Shown: positions 32,269-41,409, counted from the stretch's first letter. The stretch is DNA of 64,000 bases from Ferrovibrio sp. (GCA_017991315.1 JAGOQS010000001.1:496001-560000); one strand, 5' to 3'. A program made the numbers and translations. Notes: generated from the letters alone by a model not told the origin.

Positions 32269-33407
32269 GCGAGCAGCCGGTGGAGAAGGGCAGCCGTGTT
32301 GGCGGCGCCATCCAGGTCCAGCACCGGCTTGTCGGGCAAAGCCATGTCCAGGGCGCGGTCGACAGCCTCGGCCAGCGCCGCCGGCGTTGCCTCGGACTCG
32401 CGCAGGGCCTGCACTGCGCCGCGCTGGCGCAGCAGGTCGGCGCGCAGGGCCTGCTCGGTCTCGTCGCCGCCGGAGAATGGCACCACCACGGCGCGGGCGC
32501 GGGCGGCGAGTGTTTCCATCACCGTGTTGTAGCCGGCCTTGCTGATCGAGACGCGGCAATGCCGCAGCATGCTCGGGAAGTCCGGCCGCGCCCAATCGAC
32601 GATCACGCCATCGGGTGCCATGGCGCGCAAGGCCGCCACATCCTCGGCGCTTTCCTGCCGGCTTACCAGCAGGCGCCAGGTGAGATCATGCGCCCGCGAG
32701 AGTGGCTGCGCGGCGATGGCCGTGCGGAACAGCGGCATGCCGACTGCGCCGCCACCGGCCGAGACCAGCACTTCATCGCGCCCGGCCTCGGTCGGCTGCA
32801 ATTCGGATTGCTCGACGATATAGCCGGTGTAATGCAACGGCGTGGTGATGCGGCCGGCCAGCGGGAATGTCTGCTCGAACGGGATGAAACGCGGGTCGCC
32901 GTGGATCAGCGTGCCGTCGTAATGGCTTTCCAGCCAGGCCAGCACATCCAGGTCGCGCTCTGGCTTGGTGCGGTCGACCAGGATGTCGCGCACCGAACTC
33001 AGCACCAGCGGGCGCGCTTTGCTCGAACGGATATGCGCCAGCCAGGGCAGCAATTCATGCCGCATCGGCCGGCGCGCATAGGGAAACAGTTCGGTGATCA
33101 CGGCCGCCGGCTGGAACTCATCGAACAGGCGGTAAAGCTCGGCGCGGCGCTGTTCCCACCAGGCATCATCGACGCGGTTGCCGGCGAAATCGAGGATGAT
33201 GCGGAAACTGGCATCGGCAGCGCGGGCCGGCGGCAATTGTGCGAAGCGGATACCATCCAGCTTGCCCAGTGTCGGATCGGGATAGCCGCCGGAAACCAGC
33301 AGCACCTCGAAGTCGGCGCGGGCCAGCGCGCGGGCAATCGCGGCGACGCGGTGCAGATGACCGACACCGAGCAGATGCTGCACATAGATCAGGACTTTGG
33401 CACTCAT
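32265..33407 (-). CDS. MurG-like glycosyltransferase
   Basis: A 380-residue GT-B enzyme. The N-terminal half opens with VLIYVQHLLGVGHLHRVAAIA, a Gly-His rich start shared with the glycosyltransferase at the head of the operon, and the C-terminal half holds the sugar-nucleotide site: VLVSAGGGAVGMPLF near 220 and ISKAGYNTVMETLAARARAVVVPF near 310-335, which resembles MurG/GT28 (conserved Gly-Tyr-Asn-Thr and Glu). It overlaps the histidine phosphatase gene upstream and the deacetylase gene downstream by four bases each. The sugar and acceptor are unknown. Confidence 0.85.
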   Translation of the reverse strand: MSAKVLIYVQHLLGVGHLHRVAAIARALARADFEVLLVSGGYPDPTLGKLDGIRFAQLPPARAADASFRIILDFAGNRVDDAWWEQRRAELYRLFDEFQPAAVITELFPYARRPMRHELLPWLAHIRSSKARPLVLSSVRDILVDRTKPERDLDVLAWLESHYDGTLIHGDPRFIPFEQTFPLAGRITTPLHYTGYIVEQSELQPTEAGRDEVLVSAGGGAVGMPLFRTAIAAQPLSRAHDLTWRLLVSRQESAEDVAALRAMAPDGVIVDWARPDFPSMLRHCRVSISKAGYNTVMETLAARARAVVVPFSGGDETEQALRADLLRQRGAVQALRESEATPAALAEAVDRALDMALPDKPVLDLDGAANTAALLHRLLA

Positions 33408-33985
33408 CGCGGCACCAGCGGAATATTCATCTGTTCGGGGCGCGGCAAGCCGTCGGCCTCCAGGCGGAAGACATGCAGGCAGGTCCAGTCCAGCTTCACC
33501 GGCGGCTTGCCCAGCATCGGCCAGTCATAGGCCAGCGCCAGTATGGCACGGATCACGCCCTTGTGGCTCATGGCGCCGCAATTCACGCCGGCTTCGGCAC
33601 GGGCGCGCAGCCAGGGCTTGAGGCGGTCCTGCACCTGGCGCGGGCTTTCGCCATTCGGCGGCTGCAGGTCCAGGCCGCGCGATTCATTCTCCAGGAAATC
33701 GCCGAGATGACTCAGGTCGTCCAGCGTCTTGCCTTCATACTCGCCCCAATGGGTCTCGATCAATGCGGCGTCAGGCGCCGGTTCAAGGCCGAGGGCTTTT
33801 GCCGTCTGCCGCGTGCGGATGAGCGGGCTGGTGAACCACGGCCAGGCATCGTAGGGCGCGGGCAGCTTCTGCTGTTGCAGTTTCGCCAGCGCGCTATCGA
33901 GGGCCGGAATATCGGCGCGGCCTTGCAGCCGGCCGGCTTCGTTCCAGGCGGTGCGGGTATGGCGGTAGAGCGCGAGCAGCGTCAT
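33404..33985 (-). CDS. Histidine phosphatase superfamily protein
   Basis: A 193-residue phosphoglycerate-mutase-like phosphatase. The catalytic His motif is RHTRTAWNEAGRLQGR near residue 8 (canonical RHGxTxWN, with Thr in place of Gly), the second Arg and Glu are in TSPLIRTRQTAKAL and HWGEYEGKTL, and the second His is in AMSHKGVIRAIL near 138. This organisation suggests hydrolysis of a small phosphate ester, perhaps a sugar phosphate in the glycan pathway. It overlaps the neighbouring glycosyltransferase genes by four bases on both sides, so it is a true member of the operon. Confidence 0.87.
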   Translation of the reverse strand: MTLLALYRHTRTAWNEAGRLQGRADIPALDSALAKLQQQKLPAPYDAWPWFTSPLIRTRQTAKALGLEPAPDAALIETHWGEYEGKTLDDLSHLGDFLENESRGLDLQPPNGESPRQVQDRLKPWLRARAEAGVNCGAMSHKGVIRAILALAYDWPMLGKPPVKLDWTCLHVFRLEADGLPRPEQMNIPLVPR

Positions 33986-35121
33986 GCCGGCAGGCCGAGT
34001 TTACGGAACACGGCGTGGAAATGGCGTTGCGCCGCCGGGATGTCATGCTCCATGGCGACATTGCTCAGTGCCGCCTCGCGCATGCGGGTCAGCCGGCCCG
34101 GCGCATCCAGCAGGTCGCCGAGCGCCACCGCCATCGCCGCCCAATCATCCATCGGTGTCAGCCAGCCGGTTTCGCCGGTCTTGACGATATCGGGCACGCC
34201 GCGCGTATCGGAAGCCAGCACCGGCAGGCCGCAGGCCTGGGCTTCCAGCAAGGCCATGCCATAGGCCTCATTCACCGCCGGCCAGACATAGAGATCGCTC
34301 ACGGCATAGACGCCGGCGAGTTCTTCCGGCGTCAGCAGCCCGGTGAAGGTGGCGCGCGCACCAAGCGGCGCCAGGGCGGCTTCCACATCGGCGCGTGCCG
34401 AGCCGTCACCCACCACCAGCAGCCGCCAGGGTTTATGCAGCGCGCGGCGCAGCACGTCGCCAAGCGCGCGGAAGGAGGCAAGCTTGTCGCCCGGCCGCAT
34501 CATGCCGACAGCCAGCAGCCAGGGCTCGTCGGTGGGCAGGCGATAGCGCTGGCCCCAGACCGGGCGCAGCGCATCGCGGTGCGCCAGCACGCGGGCATAG
34601 GGTTGCGCATCGAGGAAGGGCGGCAGCGAATACACCCGCTCCGCGCCGGCCAGGCGCTCGACGCAGGTGCGATCCAGGTTGGTGAGGCAGAACAGCGCAT
34701 CGGCCATGCGGATGGCATTGGCCGCCTGCACATAGCCCTTGGCCCAGGCGGAATTGGCGCGCTTCGGCGCCACCGAAGGCTCGGCGATCACGTAAGGCTT
34801 GCCGAAGCGCTGCTTCAGCGCCGGGCCGATATAGTCGGCGGCCTTGTGGTAGACGTGATAGGTGAAGAACAGGTCCGGCAAGGACGCCGGCGGGCCGGAG
34901 AAAACCCGCGTCAGGCGCGAGACTTCGGCGGTGCTGGCGTCCGCGATGCCGGCTTCGCGTGCCGGATTGCCATCGCTGTTATAAGTGCGCAGATCGGAAA
35001 TCACCTGCACCTCGTGGCCCATGCCCTGCAACGCCGCCATCAGCAGCCGCGCCATGCGGCGGTCGCCGGATGGCGAAGGATGGTCGGGCGGTTTCAGCGG
35101 TGCGTAGAAGCCAATGCGCAT
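33982..35121 (-). CDS. GT4-like glycosyltransferase
   Basis: A 379-residue GT-B retaining-type glycosyltransferase. The start at 35121 (MRIGFYAPLKPPDHPSPSGD) is chosen two bases after the upstream gene; the longer open frame overlaps that gene. The N-terminal domain has GDRRMARLLMAALQGMGHEVQV and the C-terminal domain has LLAVGMMRPGDKLASF, a VVGDG strand end, and the E-x7-E type motif NEAYGMALLEAQACGLPVLASD near 300. It is the third gene of the operon and overlaps the phosphatase gene by four bases. Confidence 0.88.
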   Translation of the reverse strand: MRIGFYAPLKPPDHPSPSGDRRMARLLMAALQGMGHEVQVISDLRTYNSDGNPAREAGIADASTAEVSRLTRVFSGPPASLPDLFFTYHVYHKAADYIGPALKQRFGKPYVIAEPSVAPKRANSAWAKGYVQAANAIRMADALFCLTNLDRTCVERLAGAERVYSLPPFLDAQPYARVLAHRDALRPVWGQRYRLPTDEPWLLAVGMMRPGDKLASFRALGDVLRRALHKPWRLLVVGDGSARADVEAALAPLGARATFTGLLTPEELAGVYAVSDLYVWPAVNEAYGMALLEAQACGLPVLASDTRGVPDIVKTGETGWLTPMDDWAAMAVALGDLLDAPGRLTRMREAALSNVAMEHDIPAAQRHFHAVFRKLGLPA

Positions 35122-35123
35122 CG

Positions 35124-36356
35124 CTACACTGCCTCCAGGCCGAAGCGCCGCGCCAGGTCGGCAATGCCGGCCTGCATGCTGAAAGTCTCGCGCACCCGGT
35201 TTGCCCCGGCTTCGCCCAAGCCTTGGCGCAAGGCCGGATCGGTGATCAGGCGCTGCAGGGCTGCGGCGAGCGCCGTTGCATCCTCGGGCGGCACCAGCAG
35301 CCCGGTTCGTTCCGGCTGGATCAGTTCGGGAATGGCGGAGAGATCGGTGCTGACGCAGGCGAGCCCCTGGCTCTGCGCTTCCATCAGCACATTCGGCAGG
35401 CCATCCATATCGCCATCGCCATCCTGCCGGCTTGCCAGCGCGAACAGATCGGCCTGACGATAGGCCTCGATCACCGCATCCTGGGCCTGGGCGCCGCGCC
35501 AGGCGATGCGGTCGGCAAGGCCGAGCCGCTGCGCCTGTTGTTTCAGCGCCGGCAACAATGGCCCGCCGCCGATATGCTCGAAATGCCAATGCAACTCGCG
35601 CGGCAGCTTTGCCAGGGCATCGAGCAGGATGTCGTAGCCCTTCTTGGCGACCGCGCGACCGACCGAGACCAGCCGCACCGGATCGGCGGCGTCGCTGCCA
35701 TCGCGCGCCGGGCGTGCTGCGGGTGGTGAAGGAAAGCGGCTGGCATCGATGCCGTGATAGACCAGGCTGACTTTCTCTGCGGCATTGATGCTGCGCAGAT
35801 GCGCGATGTTATGCGCGTTGCAGGTGACGGCCCATTGGCAATCGGCGAATTTCTCCTGCTTCTCCCAGGCTGGCGTGGTCCACAGGTCGCGGGCATGGGC
35901 CGAGGCGGTCCAGGGCAGGCCACGGAGATGCGCCGCGTAGCGCGCCACCGAGCCTGGTGTGTGCACGAAATGCGCATGGATATGGCGATAACGCGCGGGC
36001 AGTTCGGCGGCCAGCACCAGGGCCTGACTGAGCCGGCGGGCCCGGTTCGGCGTCAGGTCGCGCAGCAGGTCGCGCCACCACAGTTTCAGCGTTTCGCCAT
36101 AGCCGGGCAGGCGACGGGCCTGCCACCAGCCGCGCAGCACGCGCAGCGGTTCCTGGTAGAGATATTCCGGCAGATACAGGATCGGCGCACGGATGGCGTC
36201 GTTCAGCGCATGGCGCTTCCTGTCGGTGGGATGGCGCAGCGAGACGATCATGATCTCGAGGCCAAGTTTTTCCAGCGCGGCGATTTCCTGGGCGATGAAG
36301 GTCTCTGAGAGACGCGGATAGCCCTTGAGCACAAAAGCGACGGGAACTGGACTCAC
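35124..36356 (-). CDS. GT4 family glycosyltransferase
   Basis: A 410-residue GT-B glycosyltransferase, start GTG at 36356 (GTGA overlap with the upstream gene). The N-terminus VPVAFVLKGYPRLSETFIAQEI is the signature of colanic-acid/exopolysaccharide GT4 enzymes. A Rossmann-like nucleotide-sugar domain follows with LVSVGRAVAKKGYDILLDAL near 230 and the active-site motif DGLPNVLMEAQSQGLACVSTD near 320, which holds the conserved acidic residues. It lies 2 bases upstream of the next glycosyltransferase. It probably adds one sugar to a lipid-linked or extracellular glycan. Confidence 0.9.
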   Translation of the reverse strand: MSPVPVAFVLKGYPRLSETFIAQEIAALEKLGLEIMIVSLRHPTDRKRHALNDAIRAPILYLPEYLYQEPLRVLRGWWQARRLPGYGETLKLWWRDLLRDLTPNRARRLSQALVLAAELPARYRHIHAHFVHTPGSVARYAAHLRGLPWTASAHARDLWTTPAWEKQEKFADCQWAVTCNAHNIAHLRSINAAEKVSLVYHGIDASRFPSPPAARPARDGSDAADPVRLVSVGRAVAKKGYDILLDALAKLPRELHWHFEHIGGGPLLPALKQQAQRLGLADRIAWRGAQAQDAVIEAYRQADLFALASRQDGDGDMDGLPNVLMEAQSQGLACVSTDLSAIPELIQPERTGLLVPPEDATALAAALQRLITDPALRQGLGEAGANRVRETFSMQAGIADLARRFGLEAV

Positions 36357-37582
36357 GCGCGGAACTCGACCACCTGGCCGGTCGGGGCTTCGCGCGGGGT
36401 CGGGCGCAGCCAGGGATGCACCAGACGGTTCACATTCTCCAGGCCTTCCAGCAGGCCCGGAATCACCACTTCGGAGGGCAGGCGCTGGCGCGGCAGGGCG
36501 CGGATCGCCGCCGACATCTCGGCTGCGTCATAGCGCTCGTCATCTTCCAGCATGCGGACCAGGCCCAGCTCCTGGGCGCGGGCGGCGCGGATATACTGCT
36601 CCATGCGCGGCTTCTTGCGCGGCACGATGATGGCGCGCTTGTTCAGCGACAGGATCTCGCAGAAGGTGTTGTAGCCGCCCATGGCGATGACGCCGACGGC
36701 ATTCTGCACCAGATGCTCCATATGGGCATCGAAGGTGATGGCCTCGACGCGCGGCAGCCTTGCCACGCGGGCGAGGAATTCCGCCCGGCGCTCGCGCTGC
36801 ATGAACGGGCCCAGCACCAGCAGGGCCGGGTAGGGCAGCATCTCGTTGCTCTCATAGGCGCGCAGCACCCATTCGATCAGGCCTTCGCCATCGCCGCCGC
36901 CGCCCGGCGTCACCAGCAGGAACGGGCGCTGGGTGATTTCGGGCAACTGGTGCTCGTTCGGCGGCTCGCCGGAGGTGCGCGGCAGGTAGCCGGTATAGAC
37001 GATCTTGCGCGCCACCTTCTCGGGCAGGTCGATGCCTTCCAGCGGGTCGCAGAATTGCGGCAGGCCGTAGACCCAGATCTGGTCATAGAGATTGCGCAAA
37101 GCCGGCATAACGTTTTTACGCCGCCATTCAGGCTCCAGCGCCTTAGGCTCGTCCATCACGTCGCGTAGGCCCAGCACCAGCTTGGTGCCCCGGGTCTTGA
37201 GCATGCGCAGCGTATCAGCAACCTCACCGCGCAGACCCAGGGGCTCCTTATCGACGATAAAGATATCGGGGTCGAAGGCCTGGGCGGTGTGCTGGATGAT
37301 CTCGGCCCGCAGCTTCAGCGTATCCTCGATATGGATCGGCAGGCTCAGCGAGGTGTATTGCCCGTCGCGCAGCTTGATCACGCCGGGAATGCGCACGAAA
37401 TCGACCCGGCTGCGGAAATCGAAACTGCCAATGATCGGTGAGCCGGACAGGATCAGCACCGACATATCCGGATTATTCTCGACCAGGGCATGGCCAAGGG
37501 TACGGCAACGGCGCAAATGGCCGAGGCCGAACGTGTCGTGGCTGTAGATCAGCACACGCGTTCCGTCGCTACGCGACACCAT
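36353..37582 (-). CDS. MurG-like glycosyltransferase, first gene of glycan operon
   Basis: A 409-residue GT-B enzyme with the N-terminal motif VLIYSHDTFGLGHLRRCRTLGHAL, close in style to the 32265-33407 enzyme, and C-terminal motifs LVTPGGGGDGEGLIEW near 225 and IAMGGYNTFCEILSLNKRAI near 310 that mark a MurG-type donor site. The two MurG-like proteins at opposite ends of the same operon are paralogues by sequence. It is divergent from the ABC-like gene, with 187 bases between the start codons. No signal peptide or membrane segment is seen. Confidence 0.88.
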   Translation of the reverse strand: MVSRSDGTRVLIYSHDTFGLGHLRRCRTLGHALVENNPDMSVLILSGSPIIGSFDFRSRVDFVRIPGVIKLRDGQYTSLSLPIHIEDTLKLRAEIIQHTAQAFDPDIFIVDKEPLGLRGEVADTLRMLKTRGTKLVLGLRDVMDEPKALEPEWRRKNVMPALRNLYDQIWVYGLPQFCDPLEGIDLPEKVARKIVYTGYLPRTSGEPPNEHQLPEITQRPFLLVTPGGGGDGEGLIEWVLRAYESNEMLPYPALLVLGPFMQRERRAEFLARVARLPRVEAITFDAHMEHLVQNAVGVIAMGGYNTFCEILSLNKRAIIVPRKKPRMEQYIRAARAQELGLVRMLEDDERYDAAEMSAAIRALPRQRLPSEVVIPGLLEGLENVNRLVHPWLRPTPREAPTGQVVEFRA

Positions 37583-37714
37583 GAGAACCCCCCGAGGGTC
37601 GAAACTTGCCCCGACTATGGCATGCCGGCCGGGGCCGGGCCAAGGGGTAACGGGGGGAGCTAACGTGTTAATATTCCATACACAAGTATAAGAATCTGAA
37701 GGCCGGGGTGCCGG

Positions 37715-37742
37715 TTGGCGGCGGCCTGCCGGCTGTTATAGA
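37715..37742 (+). promoter_or_regulatory. Predicted promoter of the ABC-like gene
   Basis: -35 TTGGCG (37715-37720), 16-base spacer, -10 TATAGA (37737-37742). Transcription would begin near 37749, so an upstream in-frame GTG at 37743 would not be translated, supporting the GTG at 37770. The rest of 37583-37714 holds AT-rich DNA and a minus-strand TATACT for the glycan operon. Confidence 0.45.
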
Positions 37743-37769
37743 GTGGCCGGAACCCGCAGGGGGCAAGGC

Positions 37770-40421
37770 GTGGAAAAGAACCTATACAAATTCATCATCA
37801 AGCATTCGTTGCGTCAGCAGGTGATCATTACCCTGCTATCGGTCGCATCCTTCATTCCCTACTACTATTACCTGTCGATGCCCAAGACGATCATCAACGA
37901 GGGAATCGCGGGCAAGGGCGTGCATTACCCTGTCGACCTCTTCGGCCTCGGCATCGTGGACCTCGGCAAGGTCGATTACCTGATGGTTCTCTGCCTTGGC
38001 TTCCTGTTCCTTGTGCTGGTGCAGCAGGCATTCAAATACGCTATCAACGTGTTCCAGGGCATTGCCGGCGAACGCATGCTGCGTCGCCTGCGCTATGACC
38101 TCTACTGCCATGTGCTGCGCTTTCCGTTGCCGACTTTCCGCAAGACCAGCCAAGGCGAAATCATTCCGATGATCATCGCCGAGGTGGAGCCGGTTGGCGG
38201 CTTCATCGGCGAAAGCTTTGCACTGCCGATCTTCCAGGGCGGCATGCTGCTGGTGATCTTCGGCTTCCTGCTGATTCAGAATCCGGTGATGGCGCTGGCG
38301 GCGGTGGCGCTGTATCCGATCCAGTTCTACATCGTGCCGAAGCTGCAGCGCCGCGTGCGCGCGCTGGGCAAGGAGCGCATCAAGAACCAGCGCCGGCTCT
38401 CGGACCGCATCGGCGAGACAGTGACCGGCGTGGTCGAACTGCATACCCATGACGGTTCCAACCGCATGCTGGCGGATTTCTCCAAGAAGCTCGGCGTCAG
38501 CTACTGGATCCGCGTCGAAATCTTCCAGCGCAAGTTCGTCATCAAGTTCGTCAACAATTTCATCCAGCAGCTTGGGCCGTTCTTCTTCTACACCATCGGC
38601 GGCTATTTCGTGATCAAGGGCCAGATGGATGTGGGTACCGTGATCGCGGCGGTTAACGCGCATAAGGAAATGGCGGCCCCGTGGAAGGAGCTGCTGAACC
38701 ACTACCAGACCCGCGAGGATGTGAAGCAGAAATACGAACAGGTGGTGAGCCAGTTCGAGCCGCAGGGCCTCAAGCCCGCGACCGACATCCTGGAGGAGCC
38801 CGCCGAGCCGGTGTCGCTGGCTGGCCCGATTGTCACCAGCAGCCTGGCCTTGAGCGACGACCAGGGCGTGACGGTGCTGGACAATGTCGGTGTCACCTTG
38901 CCCTGGCCGGCACGCGTCGCGGTGGTTGGCGGCAGCGGACGCGAGGAATTCCTCCAGACCCTGGCGCGGCTGCATGAGCCGACACGCGGCAAGGTGTCGA
39001 TCAACGGCTGCGTGCTGGCCGACCTGCCGGAAACCGTCACCGGGCGTCAGCTCGCCTATGTCGGCGCTTCGGCGCATATCTTCAACGCCACGCTGGGCGA
39101 CAACCTGTTCCTCGGCCTGCGCCAGCGCCCGGTGCATGAGAAGCAGCGCGATGACGAAGCCAAGCGCCTCTATGCCCGCGAGATGACCGAACTGCAGGCA
39201 TCCGGCAATATCCTCTACGATGTCGATGCCGATTGGACCGATTACCGCCGCGCCGGCGCAGAAAGCCCGGAGCAACTGACCCAGCGTGCCATCCAGGCGC
39301 TGCAAGTCGCGGCCTTCGACGATGACGTGTATCAGCTTGGCATGCGCGGCACGATCAATCCGAAGCAGCAATTCCGGCTCGCCGAACAGGTGCTGGAGGC
39401 CCGGCGTGCCTTCCGTTCGCGGCTGGCCGATAGCGACATTGCCGATCTGGTCGAGGGCTGGGATCCCGGGCGCTACAATTCCAACGCCACGGTGGCGGAA
39501 AACCTGATGTTCGGCACCGCGCGCGACGGCGCTTATGATGTCGATAACCTGGCGCGCGATCCGCATATCCTGAAAGTGCTCGATGAAGTGGGCCTGCGCG
39601 ACCGCTTCGTGCAGATCGGCTATGACGTGGCCTCCACCATGGTCGAATTGTTCGCCGACCTGCCGCCGGACCATGAATTCTTCCAGCAATTCAGCTTCAT
39701 CTCGTCGGAAGACCTGCCGGAATACAAGGACATGCTGGCGCGCGCGCGGCCCGATGCGCTGGGCCAGTTGCGCGAGGAAGACCGCGTGCGGCTGATGTCG
39801 CTGCCGTTCAAGCTGATCCTGGCGCGGCATCGCTTGGGCCATTTCGACGAGACCGAGCGCGAACAGATCCTCAAGGCGCGCAAGATTTTCGCCGACACGC
39901 TGCCGCCGGAACGTCGCGCCAGCATTGCCTTTTTCGATCCCGAGACCTTCAACGCCTCGGCCAGCATCGTCGACAACATCCTGTTCGGCCGGGTCGCCTA
40001 TGGCCAGGCCCAGGCGCAGGAGAAGATCGGCCGCGTGATGGCCGATGTGATCGAGCAGGGCGGCCTGCGCGAACCGATCATCGCCGTCGGCTTCCAGTTC
40101 GAGGTCGGCATTGCCGGTGCCCGCCTGGGTGCGGCGCAGCGTCAGAAGCTGGCCATTGCGCGCGCCTTGCTGAAACAGCCGGACTGGCTGATGCTGTCGG
40201 AAAGCACCGCCTCGCTCGATCCGCGCAGCCATGCCGCCGTGCTGCGGCAGATGCTGGAGCGGCGCCAGGGCGCCGGCCTGGTCTGGTCGCTGCAGCGCGC
40301 CGCCGATGCGGCTGGATTCGATATGGTGCTGGTATTCGAGGAAGGCCATCTGGTTGCCCAGGGCAATTTCGCCGAACTGGCCGAACATAACGCGCGATTC
40401 AAACATCTGCTGGCCGGCTGA
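37770..40421 (+). CDS. ABC exporter-like membrane protein with degenerate nucleotide-binding domain
   Basis: An 883-residue protein beginning with GTG at 37770 after AGGGGG. Residues 10-310 form an exporter-type six-TM domain (ERMLRRLRYDLYCHVLRFPLPTF is the classic post-TM2 motif). The nucleotide-binding region (355-883) is abnormal. The Walker A position reads VVGGSGREEF (387-394) with no GK[ST]; Walker B reads WLMLSES with Ser810 for Asp; the signature is LGAAQ (786-790) for LSGGQ; the switch His is missing (VWSLQR). Between start and signature lie about 350 extra residues with three Q-loop-like repeats: FNATLGDNLFLG (438-449), YNSNATVAENLMFG (569-582) and FNASASIVDNILFG (727-740). It likely transports or scaffolds without ATP hydrolysis of its own, possibly pairing with another ATPase. 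Confidence 0.85.
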   Translation: MEKNLYKFIIKHSLRQQVIITLLSVASFIPYYYYLSMPKTIINEGIAGKGVHYPVDLFGLGIVDLGKVDYLMVLCLGFLFLVLVQQAFKYAINVFQGIAGERMLRRLRYDLYCHVLRFPLPTFRKTSQGEIIPMIIAEVEPVGGFIGESFALPIFQGGMLLVIFGFLLIQNPVMALAAVALYPIQFYIVPKLQRRVRALGKERIKNQRRLSDRIGETVTGVVELHTHDGSNRMLADFSKKLGVSYWIRVEIFQRKFVIKFVNNFIQQLGPFFFYTIGGYFVIKGQMDVGTVIAAVNAHKEMAAPWKELLNHYQTREDVKQKYEQVVSQFEPQGLKPATDILEEPAEPVSLAGPIVTSSLALSDDQGVTVLDNVGVTLPWPARVAVVGGSGREEFLQTLARLHEPTRGKVSINGCVLADLPETVTGRQLAYVGASAHIFNATLGDNLFLGLRQRPVHEKQRDDEAKRLYAREMTELQASGNILYDVDADWTDYRRAGAESPEQLTQRAIQALQVAAFDDDVYQLGMRGTINPKQQFRLAEQVLEARRAFRSRLADSDIADLVEGWDPGRYNSNATVAENLMFGTARDGAYDVDNLARDPHILKVLDEVGLRDRFVQIGYDVASTMVELFADLPPDHEFFQQFSFISSEDLPEYKDMLARARPDALGQLREEDRVRLMSLPFKLILARHRLGHFDETEREQILKARKIFADTLPPERRASIAFFDPETFNASASIVDNILFGRVAYGQAQAQEKIGRVMADVIEQGGLREPIIAVGFQFEVGIAGARLGAAQRQKLAIARALLKQPDWLMLSESTASLDPRSHAAVLRQMLERRQGAGLVWSLQRAADAAGFDMVLVFEEGHLVAQGNFAELAEHNARFKHLLAG

Positions 40422-40449
40422 GCCGCCGCAGGAGCGAAAGGATTGAGCC

Positions 40450-40902
40450 ATGAGCCTGAACGAAGAAGTGGAAGCCCTGCGGCGTATCCCGCTTTTCGCC
40501 AAGATCGAGCCGGCCAAGCTTAAGCTTCTGGCCTTCACCAGCCAGCGCATCACCTACAAGCCGGGCGACGTGCTGTTCAATCAGGGCGATCCCGGCGATG
40601 CCGCCTATGTCATCTTCGGCGGCGAGGCCGATGTTTCGGTCAACACGCCGAATGGCCCGCTTACCGTGGCGCGGCTGAAGCAGAATGATTTCGTCGGCGA
40701 AATCGCCATCCTCTGCGACGTGCCGCGCACTGCTACCGTCACCGCCAAGACCGAGCTGGTGACCTTGCGCATCGCCAAGGACCTGTTCTTCCGCCTGATC
40801 AACGATTTCCCGCAGATTGCCATCGAGATCATGCGCGTGCTGGCGCAGCGCCTGGAGCGCACCACCGCCGACCTGCGTGCTGCTGCCGCAAAGAATTCGT
40901 GA
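40450..40902 (+). CDS. Stand-alone cyclic nucleotide-binding domain protein
   Basis: A 150-residue protein that is one cNMP-binding beta-roll plus short helices, with no DNA-binding domain. The phosphate-binding cassette reads FVGEIAILCDVPRTATVTA (about 78-96), with the Glu and Arg that contact the cyclic nucleotide. It follows the degenerate ABC protein by 28 bases and precedes a methyltransferase by 18 bases, so it is probably in the same transcript. It may report cAMP or cGMP to the transport protein. The window also encodes a cyclase at 5.3 kb, though that could be coincidence. Confidence 0.9.
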   Translation: MSLNEEVEALRRIPLFAKIEPAKLKLLAFTSQRITYKPGDVLFNQGDPGDAAYVIFGGEADVSVNTPNGPLTVARLKQNDFVGEIAILCDVPRTATVTAKTELVTLRIAKDLFFRLINDFPQIAIEIMRVLAQRLERTTADLRAAAAKNS

Positions 40903-40920
40903 TCGGGTGAGGCAGCGCGC

Positions 40921-41409
40921 GTGAGCCGGCTCGACAGTTTCATCCGTCGCCTTTCGGCGCAGCGTACCGTGCTGGATTGGGCGGCCCAGGCGATCCGCGA
41001 TGTGTCTGGCCCGGTGCTGGAAGTGGGGCTGGGCAATGGCCGCACCTTCGATCACCTGCGCGAAAAGCTGCCCGGCCGCGACATCTACGCTTTTGACCGT
41101 GCCGATAACGCGCATCCGCAATCCAAGCCGGCCGGTGATCTGCTGGTGCTGGGGGAATTTTCCGTCACGCTGCCGGCCTTCGCCGCGCGTCATGGCGCTG
41201 TGGCGGCGCTGATCCATTGCGATACCGGCTCGGGCGACGCGGCGGCGAATGCGCGCCAGGCCGCCTGGCTGTCCGATCTGGTGCCAACCCTGGGCCGCAC
41301 TGGCGCCCTCGTGCTCTCCGACCAGCGCCTGACGCATCCTCGTCTCAGCGTCATGACACCCCCGGTGGAAATCCCGCCGGAACGGTATTTCCTCTACACA
41401 ATTTCCTAA
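40921..41409 (+). CDS. Small class I SAM-dependent methyltransferase
   Basis: A 162-residue minimal methyltransferase starting with GTG (VSRLDSFIRRL). The SAM-binding motif I is PVLEVGLGNGRTFDHLRE (about 30-47), followed by IYAFDRADNAH after strand 2 and ALIHCDTGSGDA later; the C-terminus is short. The pattern fits the Methyltransf_17 family (small, one domain). It lies 18 bases after the cNMP-binding gene. In a glycan locus it might methylate a sugar or a lipid head, but the substrate is not visible in the sequence. Confidence 0.85.
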   Translation: MSRLDSFIRRLSAQRTVLDWAAQAIRDVSGPVLEVGLGNGRTFDHLREKLPGRDIYAFDRADNAHPQSKPAGDLLVLGEFSVTLPAFAARHGAVAALIHCDTGSGDAAANARQAAWLSDLVPTLGRTGALVLSDQRLTHPRLSVMTPPVEIPPERYFLYTIS

